A stretch of DNA of 64,000 nt from Nocardia sp. NBC_00508. GTDB taxonomy: Bacteria; Actinomycetota; Actinomycetes; Mycobacteriales; Mycobacteriaceae. The position numbers and the translations under genes were made by a program. The first letter of the stretch is position 1, and every line of letters starts with the position of its first letter. Shown piece after piece: positions 31,952-41,066 of this stretch. The stretch lies in assembly GCF_036346875.1 (NCBI RefSeq), contig NZ_CP107852.1, positions 4,774,001 through 4,838,000 on the forward strand, given 5' to 3'. Under the pieces are notes generated by a model that had not been told where the DNA came from, did no database searches, and worked only from the letters and a program-made list of their open reading frames with translations.

Positions 31952-32239
31952 TCAGACACAGCGGTCTATTTCGTGCGCCAGCGCGACGTCCAGCGCGGTG
32001 AGCCCACCCGCGGAGTGGGTGGACAGTGTGAAGGTGACGTTGCGCCAACGAATGTCGATGTCCGGATGGTGGCCTGCTGTCTCGGCGACCTCGGCGACCT
32101 GGCGCACGAGTTCGATGCCCGCCGGAAACGTGGGCGCCTTGACGGTGCGGACCAGGCTGTCCCCTGATCGAGCCCACTCGGGCAGCTCGGTGAGGGCCTC
32201 GGCGATTTCGGTATCGGAGAGCAGTGTCTGCTGCGCCAT
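31952..32239 (-). CDS. 4a-hydroxytetrahydrobiopterin dehydratase (PCD/DCoH family)
   Basis: A 95-residue pterin-4-alpha-carbinolamine dehydratase. The catalytic signature is present in AGHHPDIDIRWRNVTFTLSTHSAGGLTALD, with the paired histidines, the HPD motif and the tryptophan. The N-terminus (LLSDTEIAEALTELPEWARSGDSLVRTV) matches the family, and the length is full. It would dehydrate 4a-carbinolamine pterins during tetrahydropterin recycling. Its place between the pimE-like gene and typA matches Rv1159A. It is the last gene before the convergent hairpin region. Confidence 0.92.
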   Translation of the reverse strand: MAQQTLLSDTEIAEALTELPEWARSGDSLVRTVKAPTFPAGIELVRQVAEVAETAGHHPDIDIRWRNVTFTLSTHSAGGLTALDVALAHEIDRCV

Positions 32240-32288
32240 AGCTCCTTACTCCTCGCATCGGGCCGCCCCGAAAAGGGTGCGGCGCTGA

Positions 32289-32477
32289 TCAGGCGGCGCG
32301 CGCCTGCTTGAGTGCCTTCTTCAGATCCTTGCCGCAGATCCCTGCGGCTTCGCACTTCTTCATCCGCATGATCACAACGGGGCACTTTACGCAGCGCGTC
32401 TTCTTCCGACAGCACTTCTTCTTCGGCTTCAGGCTCGACACCTGCTTGGCTTTGACCTTGCCCACGGCGGTTAGCAT
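32289..32477 (-). CDS. Small basic cysteine-rich protein, unknown function
   Basis: A 62-residue, lysine-rich protein (about a third K/R) with six cysteines: CCRKKTRCVKCPVV (residues 22-35), then C42 and C48 in KCEAAGICG. The two CxxxC/CxxC-like clusters could bind zinc, and the positive charge suggests RNA or ribosome contact. The ATG at 32477 gives the compact form; the frame is open to 32633, but that part reads through the typA leader. It is divergent from typA by about 140 bases, which makes a translation-linked role attractive but unproven. Confidence 0.65.
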   Translation of the reverse strand: MLTAVGKVKAKQVSSLKPKKKCCRKKTRCVKCPVVIMRMKKCEAAGICGKDLKKALKQARAA

Positions 32478-32620
32478 ACCCTTAGTACAAAGCCTGAAAC
32501 GTTGCGGGAACCGGACTGCCGGTAGGGTGTACCTGGCCGCGATGCCCGGTGAGTTTCGATTCTCCACCTGTCTGCAGGGGTCGGCCGAGCACCAACACCT
32601 AACAGCAGGAGGATTCAGGC

Positions 32621-34519
32621 GTGTCGTCTGCACGCGATTTTCGCAACGTCGCCATCGTGGCCCACGTCGACCACGGTAAGACGACCCTGGTCGACGCCAT
32701 GCTGCGCCAGTCCGGTGCCTTCGCCGAGCGGGCCGAACCCGTCGATCGCGTGATGGACTCCGGCGACCTGGAGCGCGAGAAGGGCATCACCATTCTCGCC
32801 AAGAACACCGCGGTGCACCGGCACCACCCGGATGGTTCGGTCACCGTGATCAATGTCATCGACACGCCGGGTCACGCCGACTTCGGCGGCGAGGTGGAGC
32901 GCGGCCTGTCCATGGTGGACGGCGTCGTGCTGCTGGTCGACGCGTCCGAGGGACCGCTGCCGCAGACTCGATTCGTGCTGCGCAAGGCGCTTGCCGCGTC
33001 GTTGCCGGTGATCCTGGTCGTGAACAAGACCGACCGCCCCGACGCCCGCATCGAGGAGGTCGTCGAGGAGAGCCACGATCTGCTGCTGGATCTGGCCTCC
33101 GACCTGGACGACGCCGCGGCCGAGGCCGCCGAGCTCGCGCTCGACCTGCCGGTGCTGTACGCCTCCGGCAGGGAGGGCAAGGCGTCCAAGGAGCGTCCGG
33201 AGAACGGGCATGCGCCGGACGCGGAGAATCTCGACGCGCTGTTCGACGTGCTGATGGAGTACATCCCGGCGCCCAAGGGCGATCCGGCCGCAGCGTTGCA
33301 GGCGCATGTCACCAACCTGGACGCCTCGGCCTTCCTCGGGCGTCTCGCGCTGGTCCGCGTGCACAACGGCGAGCTGCGCAAGGGGCAGAACGTCGCGTGG
33401 ATGCACGCCGACGGCGTCAAGCAGGTGAAGATCACCGAGCTGTTGCAGACGATCGGCGTGGAACGCCAGCCCGGCGAGGTCGCCGTGGCGGGCGACATCG
33501 TCGCCATCGCGGGCATCCCGGACATCATGATCGGCGACACCCTCGCCGACCTGGACAATCCGGTCGCGCTGCCGCGCATCACCGTCGACGAGCCCGCCAT
33601 CTCGGTCACCATCGGCACCAATACCTCGCCGCTGGTCGGCCGGGTGCAGGGCCACAAGCTCACCGCCCGCATGGTGAAGTCGCGGCTGGACCAGGAACTG
33701 GTCGGCAACGTGTCGCTGCGTGTGCTCGACATCGGCCGCCCGGATGCCTGGGAGGTGCAGGGCCGTGGCGAGCTGGCGCTGGCCATCCTGGTGGAGACCA
33801 TGCGCCGGGAGGGCTTCGAGCTGACCGTCGGCAAGCCGCAGGTGGTCACCAAGCAGGTCGACGGCAAGGTGCACGAGCCGTACGAAGAGCTGACCATCGA
33901 CTGCCCCGAGGAATACCTCGGCGCCATCACCCAGCTGCTGGCCGCACGCAAGGGCAAGATGGTGCAGATGAACAACCACGCCGCGGGCTGGGTGCGGATG
34001 GAGTTCATCGTCCCCTCGCGCGGCCTGATCGGCTTCCGTACCGACTTCCTCACCGAGACCCGCGGCACCGGCATCGCCAACGCGGTGTCGCACGGGTATG
34101 CGCCATGGGCGGGTGAGATCAGGGCCCGGCACACCGGATCGCTGGTGTCCGACCGGTCGGGCACGGTGACGCCGTTCGCCATGATCCAGCTGGCCGACCG
34201 CGGACAGTTCTTCGTCGAGCCCGGCGCGGACACCTACGAGGGCCATATCGTCGGCATCAACCCGCGTGCGGAAGATCTCGACATCAATGTCACCCGCGAG
34301 AAGAAGCTGACCAATATGCGAAGCTCCACGGCCGACGTGATCGAGACCCTGGCCAAGCCATTGCAGCTGGATTTGGAAGGCGCGATGGAGTTCTGTGCCG
34401 CCGACGAGTGCGTGGAGGTCACGCCGGAGGTGGTCCGGGTGCGCAAGGTGATGCTCGGGGGGAACGAGCGTGCTCGGGAACTGTCCCGGCGCAAGGCGCG
34501 GGACCGCGCGGCGCTGTAA
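32621..34519 (+). CDS. typA: Translational GTPase TypA/BipA
   Basis: A 632-residue translational GTPase of full length. G1 is AHVDHGKTT (residues about 12-20), G2 lies in LEREKGITI, G3 is DTPGHADFGGEVERGLSMVDGVVLLVDA, and G4 is NKTDRPDAR. The domain II beta barrel, EF-G-like domain III/V and the TypA-specific C-terminal domain (EEYLGAITQLLAARKGKM ... GLIGFRTDFLTETRGTGIAN) are all present. It binds the ribosome and is needed under stress and low temperature. The GTG start has an AGGAGG at 32609-32614. It corresponds to Rv1165. Confidence 0.96.
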   Translation: MSSARDFRNVAIVAHVDHGKTTLVDAMLRQSGAFAERAEPVDRVMDSGDLEREKGITILAKNTAVHRHHPDGSVTVINVIDTPGHADFGGEVERGLSMVDGVVLLVDASEGPLPQTRFVLRKALAASLPVILVVNKTDRPDARIEEVVEESHDLLLDLASDLDDAAAEAAELALDLPVLYASGREGKASKERPENGHAPDAENLDALFDVLMEYIPAPKGDPAAALQAHVTNLDASAFLGRLALVRVHNGELRKGQNVAWMHADGVKQVKITELLQTIGVERQPGEVAVAGDIVAIAGIPDIMIGDTLADLDNPVALPRITVDEPAISVTIGTNTSPLVGRVQGHKLTARMVKSRLDQELVGNVSLRVLDIGRPDAWEVQGRGELALAILVETMRREGFELTVGKPQVVTKQVDGKVHEPYEELTIDCPEEYLGAITQLLAARKGKMVQMNNHAAGWVRMEFIVPSRGLIGFRTDFLTETRGTGIANAVSHGYAPWAGEIRARHTGSLVSDRSGTVTPFAMIQLADRGQFFVEPGADTYEGHIVGINPRAEDLDINVTREKKLTNMRSSTADVIETLAKPLQLDLEGAMEFCAADECVEVTPEVVRVRKVMLGGNERARELSRRKARDRAAL

Positions 34520-35447
34520 TCACTTCCCTCGGAACGGAACCCGGCGTCGCGCTGGCGCCGGGGCTCCGGGCGGTTCGTATGGCCGATCGATGACGCGGCA
34601 TCCGCTGGCGTGCTCGTGACCGCCGCGGCTGGGGGAGAGGCAGCGGTGAAACGTCGCGGGCTGGTCGGCAATTCATGGCGACTTTCCGAGGAATTCACCA
34701 TCGCGGGACGGCCCGGCAGTCATCGAATTGCTTGGTTTCGGTTTTTCGCCGGGCCGGGAGCCCTCTTTGGTAGAGGGTGATTGATGCCTTCAGCAGTTAA
34801 TTGTCACGACAATTCGTTTGGTTCCGATTCGTGCGCAGATTCTCGGAATGTGGAACTCGTGCCGGCTCGCTTCTGCGGCGGCCGAGATTCGACTTCGAGA
34901 CGTTGCTGCAATTCGCTGTGAAATTCGCTCATCGAAATTGATCTTTACGGTGGTCTCGTTCGGGAATTATGTACCGCATATTCACTACGTTTATCGCGCT
35001 ACGCGCATGCGGTCGCCTGCGACCAGCCGCGTCCGGCAGCGTGCATGGGGACGGAAAACCTTGCTGTGCAGGGGGACTGGCGGCTGGGGAACCAGCGGCG
35101 CCTACCCTGGAAACGCGCGCGAGTGCGGAGCTTCCCTGCTGTTCGGCATGTCGGCGCGATTGTTCATTTTCGAGTGCGGCGCCATCGATCGCCGGAGTTG
35201 TCGGCGTCATCGCCGTGCATATCGATAGGGCTCTCCGCTTGCGATGCGGCGAATGGTCGAGGATTGCGGACGTCGCAGATGCGCCGAATATTTGCCGGGT
35301 GACGATGGCGTCGGCATCGCGCGGTGTCGCAGACACGGTGGTGCGTGCGCGGTTTCTTCTTCGCCGATATGGGATCGGTATCGACGAGCACTCTCGTGAC
35401 ATCAGGAATCTGCGAGCGGACTCGGCCGTACGGTAGAGTTCCCGAGC
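34520..35447. other. Long intergenic region of lower GC content
   Basis: About 930 bases between typA and the lpqW-like gene without a supported gene. It is visibly less GC-rich than its flanks. Open frames lack third-position GC bias. A small hairpin (CCCTCT/AGAGGG around 5 bases at 34761-34777) is the only structure noted. It may be the remains of lost or transferred DNA. Confidence 0.5.
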
Positions 35448-37226
35448 GTGAAAGTGGGCGCAGGAAAACGCGCAGCGTGGCGTACGTTGTTGCCGACCAT
35501 GGCGGTGCTGGCGCTGATCAGCAGCTGTGCGGCGAACCCGCCGCCGCCCATCGAAAGCACCGACAGTCCGAAGACCACGCCGGTCAAGCCCGCGGAGACC
35601 AGTGTCGTCGTCGCCTTGGACACCATCGGAACGGCCTTCAATCCGCATCTGCGCTCCGACCAGTCCGCCGCCACCTCGGCTATCGCCTCGCTGGTGATGC
35701 CCAGCCCGTTCCGGCCGGTGCCGAGCCCGACCACGCCGGGAGCGACGGCGTGGGTGCCGGACTCGTCGTTGCTGATCTCCGCCGACGTGACCGCGGAGGA
35801 GCCGTTCACGATCACCTATAAGTTGCGCAACGAAGCGTCCTGGTCGGATGGTGCGCCTATCGCGGCCGAGGACTTCCGCTACCTGTGGCAGGAGATGATC
35901 TCCGAACCCGGCGTCGTCGATCCGGCCGGATACCGGTTGATCTCGGATGTGAACTCGTCGGCGGGTGGCAAGACGGTCACCGTGGTGATGTCCCAGCCCT
36001 ATCCCGGCTGGCGCGAGTTGTTCACGGATCTATTGCCCTCGCATCTGCTGAAAGACGCTCCCGGCGGGTTCGCCCGAGGGATGAACGGCCAGGTCAACGG
36101 CGTCCGGGTGTCCGGAGGCCCGTTCGGGATCCGCTCGGCGGACCCGGGACGCGACGAGCTGCTGTTGGAACGTAACGACCGTTTCTGGGGGACACCGGCC
36201 ATGCCCGGCCAGATCCTGCTGCGCCGCGGCGGCACGACCGCGCAGCTGGCGGGCTCGCTGCGCACCGGCGATGTGCAGATGGCGCTGGTCCACGGCGGCG
36301 TGGCGACCCAGGCGCAGCTGGGTGCGATTCCGTCGGTGCGGACGGCGATCATGCCGCAGTCACGCGTGCTGCACCTGGTGCTCAACGGGCGCAAGGGGGA
36401 GCTGAGCGACCCGCGGGTCCGCTCGGGCGTACTGGCGCTGCTCGACCCCAACCTGCTTGCGACGGTCGGCGCGCAGACCGGCAATTGGGTGGAACCCGCT
36501 CGTGCGCAGGTGCTCGCCCCGTCCGATCCCGGTTATGCCCCGACCGCGCCGCCTCGGCCGTCCGCGGACGAGGCGTTCGCGCTGCTCGCCGCGGCGGGGT
36601 ACGGCCGGGCGCCGGAGCCGCCGCCGGCTACCTCGCCGACCTCGCCCGCACCGCAGCCGCGCACCATCGGCAAGGACGGGAAGCCGCTGACCGTGCGCAT
36701 CGGCGCGGTCGACAAGGACGCCACCGCACTCGCGGTGGCCAATACCGCCGCCGACCAATTGCGCAGCGCGGGCATCGACGCGACGGTGCGCAGCGTCGCC
36801 GCCGACGAGCTGTACGGCACGGAATTGATCGAGGGCACCGTCGACGCAATCGTCGGCTGGGAGGTGGCCGGTTCGGACCCGGCGACCGTGCTGGCGTCCC
36901 GCTACGGCTGCCCGCCGCCCGCGGTGCCGGGGATCACAGGCCCCGCGCAGGCCATCGCCGAGGCGGCGCAGCGCGCGCCGAGCAACCTGTCCGGCGTGTG
37001 TGATCCGAGCCTGCAACCTGCGATCGATGAAGCGCTGCGTGGCGGCGACGTGGGCCGGGTGATCGTCGAGGCCGAGCCCAAACTGTGGGCCATGGCGACG
37101 GTGCTGCCGATCGTGCAGGACAACGCCGTCGCCGCGTCCGGGCCCCGGGTGGACGGCGCCTCGCTCAGCGGCGCCATCCAGGTCGGCATCTTCGGTGACG
37201 CGTCGCTGTGGCGCAGGATCCCGTGA
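35448..37226 (+). CDS. lpqW: LpqW-like lipoprotein (family 5 solute-binding fold)
   Basis: A 592-residue lipoprotein with a signal sequence ending in LALISSC, so C27 is the lipidation site. The mature part follows the peptide/nickel-binding (family 5) fold: SDGAPIAAEDFRYLWQEMI, a strand-rich middle and a final conserved block. It lies immediately before mshB, as lpqW (Rv1166) lies near Rv1170 in M. tuberculosis. LpqW controls flux between phosphatidylinositol mannosides and lipoarabinomannan, and pimE is in the same neighbourhood here. No partner ABC permease or ATPase is encoded nearby, consistent with a non-transport role. The GTG start was chosen for the signal peptide. Confidence 0.82.
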   Translation: MKVGAGKRAAWRTLLPTMAVLALISSCAANPPPPIESTDSPKTTPVKPAETSVVVALDTIGTAFNPHLRSDQSAATSAIASLVMPSPFRPVPSPTTPGATAWVPDSSLLISADVTAEEPFTITYKLRNEASWSDGAPIAAEDFRYLWQEMISEPGVVDPAGYRLISDVNSSAGGKTVTVVMSQPYPGWRELFTDLLPSHLLKDAPGGFARGMNGQVNGVRVSGGPFGIRSADPGRDELLLERNDRFWGTPAMPGQILLRRGGTTAQLAGSLRTGDVQMALVHGGVATQAQLGAIPSVRTAIMPQSRVLHLVLNGRKGELSDPRVRSGVLALLDPNLLATVGAQTGNWVEPARAQVLAPSDPGYAPTAPPRPSADEAFALLAAAGYGRAPEPPPATSPTSPAPQPRTIGKDGKPLTVRIGAVDKDATALAVANTAADQLRSAGIDATVRSVAADELYGTELIEGTVDAIVGWEVAGSDPATVLASRYGCPPPAVPGITGPAQAIAEAAQRAPSNLSGVCDPSLQPAIDEALRGGDVGRVIVEAEPKLWAMATVLPIVQDNAVAASGPRVDGASLSGAIQVGIFGDASLWRRIP

Positions 37227-38110
37227 CCTCGGCCGCAACGGGCGGCCTGCTCCTGGTGCACGCCCATCCGGACGACGAATCCATCACCACCGGAGGGACG
37301 ATCGCGTACTACCGCCGTCGCGGCGTGCCGGTCACCGTGGTCACCTGCACCCTCGGCGAGGAGGGTGAGGTGATCGGCGACGAATGGGCGCTGCTGGCGG
37401 CGGAGCATGCCGACCAGCTCGGCGGCTACCGCATCCTCGAACTGACCCGCGCGCTGGCCGCGCTGGGCGCGGGCCCGCCGCACATCCTCGGCGGTGCGGG
37501 GCGCTGGCGTGACTCCGGTATGGCGGGAACCCCTGCCGCGAACAAGCCGCGGGTGTTCGTGGGTTCCGGGGACGAGGCGGTGCACGCCCTCACCGATCTG
37601 GTGCTGCGGCTGCGGCCGCAAGTGGTGGTCGGCTACGACCCGAAGGGCGGCTACGGCCACCCCGACCACATCCGTGCGCACGAGATCACCACGGCCGCCG
37701 TGCACGCGGCGGCCGGCCAGGGTTGGGACACTCCGAAGTTCTATTGGACGGTCACCGACGCCGATATGCTGCGCCTGCACACCGCCGCGCTGGGCCGGCG
37801 CACGGTCGAGGGCTTGCCCGGCGCGCTGCCACCCGGTTGGCGGCTGCCCGCCGAAGGGGAGCTCGCGAGCGTGCCGAGTCACGCGGTAACCACCACGATC
37901 GACGTCTCCGATGTGCTGACGGCCAAGCGCGCCGCGCTGCGGGCGCACGCCACCCAGGTCACGGTCGCGCCGTCCGGTCGGGAATTCGCCCTGTCGAACA
38001 ATGTTGCCCAACCGGTGCTGCCGGAAGAGCACTTCATCCTCGCTCGAGGTCAGCGCGGTCCGCTCGGGCCGGACGGGCGGGAGCACGATTTGTTCGCGGG
38101 CTTGGACTGA
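37223..38110 (+). CDS. mshB: MshB, N-acetyl-1-D-myo-inositol-2-amino-2-deoxy-alpha-D-glucopyranoside deacetylase
   Basis: A 295-residue zinc deacetylase of the LmbE/PIG-L family that removes the acetyl group from GlcNAc-Ins in mycothiol biosynthesis. The motif HAHPDDES supplies H15 and D18, and GHPDHIRAHE supplies the third zinc ligand (H149 in this numbering). The length fits Rv1170. The GTG at 37223 overlaps the lpqW stop in a GTGA; a GTG at 37208 in the same frame is the alternative. It marks the organism as a mycothiol producer. Confidence 0.93.
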   Translation: MTSAATGGLLLVHAHPDDESITTGGTIAYYRRRGVPVTVVTCTLGEEGEVIGDEWALLAAEHADQLGGYRILELTRALAALGAGPPHILGGAGRWRDSGMAGTPAANKPRVFVGSGDEAVHALTDLVLRLRPQVVVGYDPKGGYGHPDHIRAHEITTAAVHAAAGQGWDTPKFYWTVTDADMLRLHTAALGRRTVEGLPGALPPGWRLPAEGELASVPSHAVTTTIDVSDVLTAKRAALRAHATQVTVAPSGREFALSNNVAQPVLPEEHFILARGQRGPLGPDGREHDLFAGLD

Positions 38111-38134
38111 CCGAATCCCGCAGACGTCGCGGGG

Positions 38135-38479
38135 ATGATCCCCAGTATTTCCGGACATTTCGCATATAACGCCCTTGGTTTCCGCAAGCTATCCGAGCGG
38201 CTATTTCTCATTGCTGAAGGGTTGCCCGCGGGTGTTATTCGTGCGCCATGTACCGTTCCGGTGATTTCCGGGACAGCAACGTTCCTGGTCGTCGTGCTCA
38301 CCGGCTTCGACTATCCGGTGGGGACCTGGACGGTCGCGACCATCGCCCTGATCATCCCCGCATTGGTCGTCGGCTGGCTCGCCGCACGCAAGCGGGTGCT
38401 TGCCATCGCGGCGCAGCGAGTGGGGGACACGGGCGCGTTCCCGGTTGTCGCGAACCTCCCGGTGGACGAAGGGAACTGA
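38135..38479 (+). CDS. Small putative membrane protein
   Basis: A 114-residue frame. The C-terminal half has two membrane helices (GTATFLVVVLTGF and WTVATIALIIPALVVGWLAA) and normal third-position GC bias. The N-terminal half has weaker coding bias, so the true start may be later. No family was recognised. It lies between mshB and two coupled small genes and could be co-transcribed with them. Confidence 0.45.
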   Translation: MIPSISGHFAYNALGFRKLSERLFLIAEGLPAGVIRAPCTVPVISGTATFLVVVLTGFDYPVGTWTVATIALIIPALVVGWLAARKRVLAIAAQRVGDTGAFPVVANLPVDEGN

Positions 38480-38515
38480 TCGTGTGCGGGAGAACGCCGG
38501 AATAGACTCGCCAGT

Positions 38516-38674
38516 ATGTACAACTGGGAGCTCCAGAACGCGATCGTGGCGTTCGTCGACAGCATGAAGCCGCACTGGCAGGGGCAACACGACCTGTATA
38601 TGACGGTGCTGTACGCGTTTGCCGACATGCAGAGCCACCTGTTGACCCTCCTCGGCTACCCACCGGTTCCGTGA
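38516..38674 (+). CDS. 52-residue conserved-looking small protein
   Basis: A short gene encoding 52 residues: an amphipathic helix pair with YNWELQNAIVAFVDSM and HDLYMTVLYAFADMQSHLLTLLG. Coding bias is good. Its stop codon overlaps the GTG of the following membrane-protein gene by 4 bases (GTGA), a strong sign that it is translated. Tryptophan and histidine residues flank the helices. No family was recognised. It is too short for most gene finders. Confidence 0.6.
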   Translation: MYNWELQNAIVAFVDSMKPHWQGQHDLYMTVLYAFADMQSHLLTLLGYPPVP

Positions 38675-39099
38675 CGACGACCGTCGACGGCCACGCTGCC
38701 GTGGCAACCAGTGCCGCTCGTCTCGCCATCGGCCGCGCGCTGGCCCCGGTGATCCTCGTTCTCCTGGTCTTGGACGCGCTGCTCACCTTGTCGCTCGAGG
38801 TGTTGTATCTGCCGACGTATCTCGGAACCATCGCGTTCCCGGTCGCCGCGGTCCTGGCCGGTGTGGTGAACGTGCTGCTCGTCGCGGGAGCACGGTCGGT
38901 CACCCAGCGCACCGCGGCCGTAGGGCTTCCGCTGGCCGCCTGGGCGTTCGGATTCCTGATCTGCGCGAGCCTCGGCCCGGGCGGCGACGTCCTGCTCGGC
39001 AGCGATGCGCGAACGGCGCTTCTGCTGTTCTGCGGACTGCTCCCGCCGCTGGCGTACATCTACTTCCAGATGAACGTCCGCGCGTTCCGCCCGCGCTGA
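38671..39099 (+). CDS. Four-helix membrane protein, Rv1171-like
   Basis: A 142-residue integral membrane protein with four predicted helices (APVILVLLVLDALLTLS, GTIAFPVAAVLAGVVNVLLVAG, AVGLPLAAWAFGFLICAS and ALLLFCGLLPPLAYIYFQM). Position just after mshB and length match Rv1171. The GTG overlaps the stop of the 52-residue gene upstream, so the two are coupled. Function unknown. Confidence 0.75.
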   Translation: MTTTVDGHAAVATSAARLAIGRALAPVILVLLVLDALLTLSLEVLYLPTYLGTIAFPVAAVLAGVVNVLLVAGARSVTQRTAAVGLPLAAWAFGFLICASLGPGGDVLLGSDARTALLLFCGLLPPLAYIYFQMNVRAFRPR

Positions 39100-39169
39100 A
39101 TTCAGCGGACGAGAGTGGAGATCACGGGGAAAACGGTTCGGCAATCGGTCGGCGACGCCGGCCCGCGGG

Positions 39170-40762
39170 TCAGTGCACGCCGAGCCGCCCCGGGGTGACG
39201 GCCTCGATGAGCTCCCATGCCTCGTCGACCGGGATATCGACCACCGCGTAGCGCTTCTTGCCCGCCGCGGTTGCCGCGACCACCGTGGCGACACCGGCGC
39301 GGCGCTGGAAGAACGTCTGGCGCACGGTCCAGCCGATGACACCGGGCGCCTCCAGGCAGTCCCGGTCGCGGTCGAGTGAGCCGGAGCGGGTGATCAGCCA
39401 GGTCGGGCTGGTCGCCGTGCGAGACAGTACGGCGTGGCCGAGGCCGCGGTAACGGTCTTCCGCCAGTGCGAGCGCCACCGGAAGGGCGAGGCCGGGCGCC
39501 GACCACCACCACGGCGAAAAGCCCGCTCCGGCAAGGGCGAGGTAGGCCATCACGATGGCGAGGAAAGCGACCGGGATGAGTGCCCGTGTGTGCCTGCGGC
39601 GCCGGGCAGCAGGTCCGTGGGCGATCAGCGGCGCGCTGCCCGGTGCCGGACCGGCGTCCGATGATCCTGCGCCACTGGGGATTGCGCCCGGCGCGAGGAG
39701 AATAGCGTTGTCGCGCACCTCGTCCGGAGCGAGCAGATGGCTCAGGGTGTGCTCGACGGCGCCGCGCGGTGCCTGCGGAAGGATCTTCTGCCGCGGGTTC
39801 TCACCGGTCATGATCGCCTCGAGCTCGGCGCCACCCGCCAGGCGCAGCAGCAGCGGTTCCTTCACCGTGGCTCCGCGCAGGCGGGCCAGGTCGAGGGTGA
39901 TCTGGCGCGTGGTGAACAGGCCGTGGCGCAGCTGCAAGGTCTTGCCGTCATCGCTGACGCGCAGCCCGAAATAGGTGGTCAGGTAGTGCGCGCACGCGGC
40001 GGCGCTGACCACGAGGACGATGGCGCCGAGCAGCGCGGCGCCGGCGAGCGCCAGCACCAGCGTGCCACCGTCTTCCACGTCGTGTACCGCGTCCGAGCGG
40101 AACACGATCTCACCGAGTCCGTACTGGAAGGCGACGCCGACGATGGGCGCGACGATCGCGAACCCGGTCAGCGACAGCGGCGCGTAGCGCACCCACGCCG
40201 GACGCCAGTGCCCGATCTCACGCGCCGGAGCTCGCGTCGTCGCGAAACCACCGGATGCGTTCTCCGGCGGTTCCTTTCGTTCCTCGACCTGGTCGACCTG
40301 GCCCGCCGTGTGCGCGAGCAACGCGGCGCGCAATGGCGGCACCACCCGTGCGTCCAAGGCGTCGAGTTTGAACTGCTCACCGGAATCGGCCTGCTGCCCG
40401 GTTCCGATCGCCAGCACCGCGAGCCCGAGTACCCGATGCAGCAGGTCCGCCTCGATGTCCACCGACCGGATGCGCGAGCGCGGCACCGACAGTTTCTTGC
40501 GCTGCACCAACCCGGTGCGCAGCTCGACATGCGTGGGCCCGACGCGGTACGTCGTGGTGAACCAGCGGGTGAGCGCGAACCCGACGATCAGCACCACCGG
40601 AATGACGCTCCACACATGGTTGCCGCTGCTGGTACCGAGGATCACCGAACCGATCAGCACCGGAATGAACTTCACCACCTCGGTGATCGGATGCACCAGC
40701 AGCATCCGCTTGTCGAGCCGCTGCCAGGGCTGTTCCATCTGCGCGGTGCCCGCCTCGCTCAT
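39170..40762 (-). CDS. PH-domain membrane protein (YdbT-like, bPH_2/DUF304)
   Basis: A 530-residue membrane protein with three copies of the bacterial PH-like (bPH_2) domain, each beside a pair of membrane helices. The first follows PVLIGSVILG and carries TTTYRVGPTHVELRTGLVQRKKLSVPRSRIRSVDI. The second has LTTYFGLRVSDDGKTLQLRHGLFTTRQITLDLARLRGA. The third has LVTRTATSPTWLITRSGSLDRDRDCLEAPGVIGWTV-like text near the end. In Bacillus the YdbS/YdbT pair acts in resistance to membrane-active peptides. Its partner gene lies 1.6 kb upstream, separated by an IS element that probably cuts the operon. Confidence 0.83.
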   Translation of the reverse strand: MSEAGTAQMEQPWQRLDKRMLLVHPITEVVKFIPVLIGSVILGTSSGNHVWSVIPVVLIVGFALTRWFTTTYRVGPTHVELRTGLVQRKKLSVPRSRIRSVDIEADLLHRVLGLAVLAIGTGQQADSGEQFKLDALDARVVPPLRAALLAHTAGQVDQVEERKEPPENASGGFATTRAPAREIGHWRPAWVRYAPLSLTGFAIVAPIVGVAFQYGLGEIVFRSDAVHDVEDGGTLVLALAGAALLGAIVLVVSAAACAHYLTTYFGLRVSDDGKTLQLRHGLFTTRQITLDLARLRGATVKEPLLLRLAGGAELEAIMTGENPRQKILPQAPRGAVEHTLSHLLAPDEVRDNAILLAPGAIPSGAGSSDAGPAPGSAPLIAHGPAARRRRHTRALIPVAFLAIVMAYLALAGAGFSPWWWSAPGLALPVALALAEDRYRGLGHAVLSRTATSPTWLITRSGSLDRDRDCLEAPGVIGWTVRQTFFQRRAGVATVVAATAAGKKRYAVVDIPVDEAWELIEAVTPGRLGVH

Positions 40763-40839
40763 GGCGCCCCCTTGCCGACGCTCACCCTCGGAACGAGCGG
40801 GTGCCAGACTGTGCCTGTTCGCTCGCTCATTGGGGCACC

Positions 40840-41066
40840 ATCCCTTCTGCAGCCCGAACAGTTAGGGTTGTTGTCTCTCGGTTCCGGTGGGTGCATGGCC
40901 TTCGTCGCGTGCCATTTGATGGCCAGCATGAGTTCTGCCAGCCCCACCGGGCCGAGGGCCGCGGACCGGCGTCAGGGACATGCCCCGCAGAGGGCCGATC
41001 AATGAGCTTCCGGCGGCGGCCCTCGCTTCCGAGGAGGCAGTTCATCGACCTCGAGGGAGCACACCT
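40840..41066 (+). ncRNA. Candidate bridge RNA region of the IS110 element
   Basis: IS110-group elements (for example IS621) carry a structured bridge RNA in the non-coding DNA before the recombinase gene. This element has about 235 bases of non-coding left end, rich in short pairing segments (such as GCATGGCC/GGCCAGCATG-like pairs and a GCCCCACCGGGCC stretch). The existence of the RNA is inferred from family knowledge and position; its folding was not computed. Confidence 0.35.

Noticed and set aside
32615..34246. 543-codon minus-strand frame opposite typA
   Set aside because: Shadow of the typA gene.
34969..35436. 155-codon + strand frame in the low-GC interval
   Set aside because: Lacks third-position bias, a ribosome binding site and any recognisable domain.
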